A stretch of 8,072 bases of DNA from 630D-37 sp037447295 (GTDB lineage Bacteria; Chloroflexota; Anaerolineae; Anaerolineales; Villigracilaceae). The DNA lies in assembly GCA_037447295.1 (NCBI GenBank), contig JBBIGZ010000106.1, positions 1-8,072 on the forward strand. The letters are read 5' to 3'. Made by a program: the position numbers and the translations under genes. This document shows positions 5,776 through 8,072 of this stretch, in pieces (position 1 is the first letter of the stretch; the number at the start of each line of letters is the position of its first letter). The notes below the pieces were generated by a model. The model searched no databases. It saw only the letters and a program-made list of their open reading frames with translations, and had not been told where the DNA came from.

Positions 5776-7824
5776 ATGAGACTACGTTTTCTCTTTTCCC
5801 TCTGTCTGCTGAGTTTACTTTTTGCAAACGCCCTGCCCGCCGCCGCGCAGAACCGCCCCGGCCTGCTGCTGCCCGTCGGCGGCGGCTACATCGACACCTA
5901 TAATGCCCTGGCGCAGCACGCCATCGCCAACGTGCGCGGCGATACGGTGCATATCCTCGTCCTGGCCAGCACCTACGCCACCAATCCCAACGCCATCACC
6001 CAGGCCGAATTTCAGCAAAATATGAAAGATGGCGGCGAGCGGCGACTCCAAGTAGAGGGCGCCTGTCAGCGCAACCTGCCGCCCGCATCCTCTTTGACCT
6101 GCAAGGTAGAACTGCTCCCCATCTTTACCCGGGAAGATGCTCAAAAACCCGAAAACTTGGCTTACTTCACCGACGACGTAGCGATGATTTACATCCTCGG
6201 CGGCGACCAGGAAATCGGCATGGGCGCCATCCTTGGCACGCCGGTGGAAGAGCGCATCAACCAGTTACACGCACAAGGAACCATCGTAGCCGGCACCAGC
6301 GCCGGCGCCGCTATGCTCTCGCGCATCATGATCGTCTCCCTCCAACTGAACTACAGCAACGAGAGCGGTTTGTTCTTCGGTTCGACCCGCTTGTGGAATT
6401 CTGAATCCCAGCGTGGTTTCGATTTTGGCATTCGCAACGCAGTGATAGACCAGCATTTTTACCAGCGCGCCCGCATGGGACGTTTGCTCTCGGTCATCAC
6501 TCAGCCTGGCCTGCCTCACCTCGGCGTGGGCATTGACGCCTATACCGGCGTAGTGGTGGACGATGAAATCCTGCGCGATGTTTTCGGTCTTTATACCGTC
6601 ACCATTCTGGACACCGAAACCTATCACGCTGCCGATTCGGTCCGCTATGTGTCCATCGCCGAGAACCGCCCGCCGCTCCTCAGTCTGCGCAACGTGCTGT
6701 TGCACCTCATGTCGCCCGGCGAGGTGACCTACGACCTGAAGACGCGCTCCTTTTCGCTGGCGGCGGCGCCCTCGCGCATCGAACGCGACTTCGCCGACCT
6801 GCACACCCCGCCCGGTGCCGGCAGTCTCTTCCTGGCCGGCGACTTAAGCGAAACGCTCAAAGATAGCCCCATCTTGAAACGCTTCGTCGAGGTAGCTGGA
6901 GGCAAGGGCGCAAACATCGTTGTCATTGCCGAAGGCGGCGCCTCGGTGTCAGCGAACGAACGCTTCGCCAAAAAATATGTGGACGCCCTCAACGCCCTCG
7001 GTGCGCACGCCTCCTCCCTGGTAGCAGATGCAGAAGGGAAGTATCCCCCCTTGCCTGCGGCAACGATGGCTTTTGTCATCGTTGGCAAAGATGCCTCAAA
7101 AATGAAACCTCCCGCCTGGCTGCAAGATGCCTGGCTAGCGGGCAAACCCATTTTGGCCGATAACGCCGCCGCCCCCCTCTTCGGCGCCTACTACTCCGCT
7201 CACGGTCCCACCCCCGATGACGCCGAGCAGGAAGAAATGGCAGTGCAGCGCTCCTTCTGGCAGGGACGGACCACCATTCAACCCGGTCTCGGATGGGTCA
7301 AGGTCACCCTCGAACCGCAACTGCTCGCCGACCTGCGCTTTGGGCGGCTGTTTTCCCTGGCTTATAACCATCCCGACCTGCTTGCCCTGGGTTTGAACAA
7401 AGACACGGCGCTCGAACTCAACAGCGATGGCGCTGTCGTTTTGGGCGAAAACGCGGTCTTTGTCCTCGACCTGCGTCACGCCACCCGCAAACTCGGCACG
7501 AACGAGGGGTTCATCATCGCAAACGCCTTGTTGGATGTCTTCGCCCCCGGCGAGACCCTGCGCCCGGAAACAGCGGACACCCAGGCGCTTTACACCCCCG
7601 TCCCTACGCCGCTTCTCCCCACTCCCAGCCTGACTCCCTCTCCCGAACCGAGCGCCACCCCGACGGTTCTCTTCTCCGCTTTCCCCACCTCATCCCCCGC
7701 GCCAACGGTCGCCGCTCCTTCCACGCCCCAAACAGGCTCATCCTCCTTGCTATGGGTTGCAGCGCTGCTCCTCATGGGGCTGGGCGCAGCCTGGGTTTTC
7801 CTGCAGAAAAAGCAAAAGCGGTAA
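5776..7824 (+). CDS. Exported, membrane-anchored cyanophycinase-like protein with an active and a degenerate S51 domain
   Basis: This 682-residue protein is far longer than a simple cyanophycinase (about 270-420). Residues 1-24 are a signal peptide with AAA before Gln25. Domain 1 (about 27-320) is a complete S51 peptidase: GGDQ with Gln145, GTSAGAA with nucleophile Ser175, and DQHFYQRARMGRL (225-237) with His227 and Arg231, Arg233 and Arg236, matching every CphB substrate residue I recall. Cys97 and Cys109 could form a disulfide, fitting an extracytoplasmic site. Domain 2 (about 347-595) repeats the fold but has Asn463 for the Ser and Gln515 for the His, so it should be inactive. A Pro/Thr/Ser-rich stalk (about 607-657) leads to a C-terminal membrane helix (about 658-676) and a basic tail QKKQKR. 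It probably hydrolyses cyanophycin or a similar polymer at the cell surface, feeding the importer upstream. It may share the operon message or have its own weak promoter in the 245-bp gap. Confidence 0.88.
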   Translation: MRLRFLFSLCLLSLLFANALPAAAQNRPGLLLPVGGGYIDTYNALAQHAIANVRGDTVHILVLASTYATNPNAITQAEFQQNMKDGGERRLQVEGACQRNLPPASSLTCKVELLPIFTREDAQKPENLAYFTDDVAMIYILGGDQEIGMGAILGTPVEERINQLHAQGTIVAGTSAGAAMLSRIMIVSLQLNYSNESGLFFGSTRLWNSESQRGFDFGIRNAVIDQHFYQRARMGRLLSVITQPGLPHLGVGIDAYTGVVVDDEILRDVFGLYTVTILDTETYHAADSVRYVSIAENRPPLLSLRNVLLHLMSPGEVTYDLKTRSFSLAAAPSRIERDFADLHTPPGAGSLFLAGDLSETLKDSPILKRFVEVAGGKGANIVVIAEGGASVSANERFAKKYVDALNALGAHASSLVADAEGKYPPLPAATMAFVIVGKDASKMKPPAWLQDAWLAGKPILADNAAAPLFGAYYSAHGPTPDDAEQEEMAVQRSFWQGRTTIQPGLGWVKVTLEPQLLADLRFGRLFSLAYNHPDLLALGLNKDTALELNSDGAVVLGENAVFVLDLRHATRKLGTNEGFIIANALLDVFAPGETLRPETADTQALYTPVPTPLLPTPSLTPSPEPSATPTVLFSAFPTSSPAPTVAAPSTPQTGSSSLLWVAALLLMGLGAAWVFLQKKQKR

Positions 7825-7853
7825 TCCTAATCGCCACCGCGCAAGGTTGAACG

Positions 7854-7897
7854 CAAACCGTCCCTAAGGAGAGAACCCTTCGGGACGGTTTGTTTCT
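7854..7897 (+). terminator. Rho-independent terminator at the end of the plus-strand cluster
   Basis: CAAACCGTCCC (7854-7864) pairs perfectly with GGGACGGTTTG (7882-7892), an 11-bp stem. AAGG (7866-7869) and CCTT (7877-7880) can extend it inside the loop. TTTCT follows. It starts 30 nt after the exported S51 stop codon. Confidence 0.8.
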
Positions 7898-7921
7898 ACT
7901 CCGCGCAGCGCGATAACAAAG

Positions 7922-7958
7922 AAAAAAAAGCCCAGAACTATTTCAGTTCAGGGCTTTT
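7922..7958 (-). terminator. Rho-independent terminator of the minus-strand DUF4926-like gene
   Basis: AAAAGCCC (7926-7933) pairs with GGGCTTTT (7951-7958), and GAACT (7935-7939) with AGTTC (7945-7949), with one A/A mismatch and loop ATTTC. Read on the minus strand the stem is followed by eight T residues (7929-7922), and it starts 9 nt after that gene's stop codon. On the plus strand only TTTTC follows, so it is a weaker backstop in that direction. Confidence 0.82.
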
Positions 7959-7967
7959 CGGAAACGT

Positions 7968-8072
7968 TTACGCCATCGCCGGCTCGTAATGCAAAACCAA
8001 TAATTGGTCTGCCTTCAGAGCAAGTTCTGCAAATGTACGCCCTTCATTATCAGAAAACTCCACTTCAAACAC
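7968..8072 (-). CDS. DUF4926-like small protein, C-terminal part (5' end outside the window)
   Basis: On the minus strand an open frame enters at the right edge and ends with TAA at 7970-7968, giving 34 residues. The sequence FEVEFSDNEGRTFAELAL followed by QLLVLHYEPA resembles the end of DUF4926 proteins. These are short proteins, about 70-90 residues, with an SH3-like barrel look, in which a G-x-V-G-T-V-V-E stretch usually comes before the E-V-E-F strand. Their function is not established. They are common in cyanobacteria and Chloroflexota, and I recall them often sitting beside DUF6883 genes in toxin-antitoxin-like pairs, but the partner would lie outside this window. The gene converges on the S51 gene and has its own terminator, so it is not part of the peptide cluster. 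Confidence 0.7.
   Translation of the reverse strand: MFEVEFSDNEGRTFAELALKADQLLVLHYEPAMA

Noticed and set aside
7901..7912. CGCGC/GCGCG inverted repeat between the two terminators as a further hairpin
   Set aside because: The loop would be a single base, too tight for a useful stem, and no T-run follows.

Overview
The window reads as part of a bacterial chromosome, most likely a Chloroflexota (Anaerolineae-type) organism. That is an inference from the Thr/Pro-rich linkers after a lipobox and before a C-terminal membrane anchor, the mix of gene families, and an interspersed palindromic repeat of a kind I associate with such genomes. No marker gene here proves it.

Layout. Positions 3-185 are the 3' end of a transposase gene cut by the window edge. 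After an 81-bp gap comes a consensus promoter (267-294) with a perfect 17-bp palindrome over its -10 box. It drives a plus-strand cluster: a GntR/FCD-type regulator (314-991), a cytoplasmic cyanophycinase-like peptidase of family S51 (988-1794, 4-nt overlap), a family 5 peptide-binding lipoprotein (1844-3568), and two peptide-type ABC permeases of the DppB and DppC families (3665-4636, 4643-5530). After a 245-bp gap holding a palindromic repeat mosaic comes a large exported, membrane-anchored second cyanophycinase-like protein (5776-7824). Two back-to-back terminators follow. A minus-strand gene with a DUF4926-like C-terminus enters from the right edge (7968-8072).

How the genes may work together. 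The exported S51 protein keeps all recognised catalytic and substrate-binding residues in its first domain, so it could cut cyanophycin (multi-L-arginyl-poly-L-aspartate) or a related isopeptide polymer outside the membrane. The lipoprotein and two permeases would import the released dipeptides, the cytoplasmic S51 enzyme would act on what enters, and the GntR protein would control the set. This is inference from gene content. No ABC ATPase, isoaspartyl dipeptidase or cyanophycin synthetase lies in the window, so those parts would have to come from elsewhere. The most unusual single feature is a second, degenerate S51 domain in the exported protein that has lost its nucleophile and its catalytic histidine.
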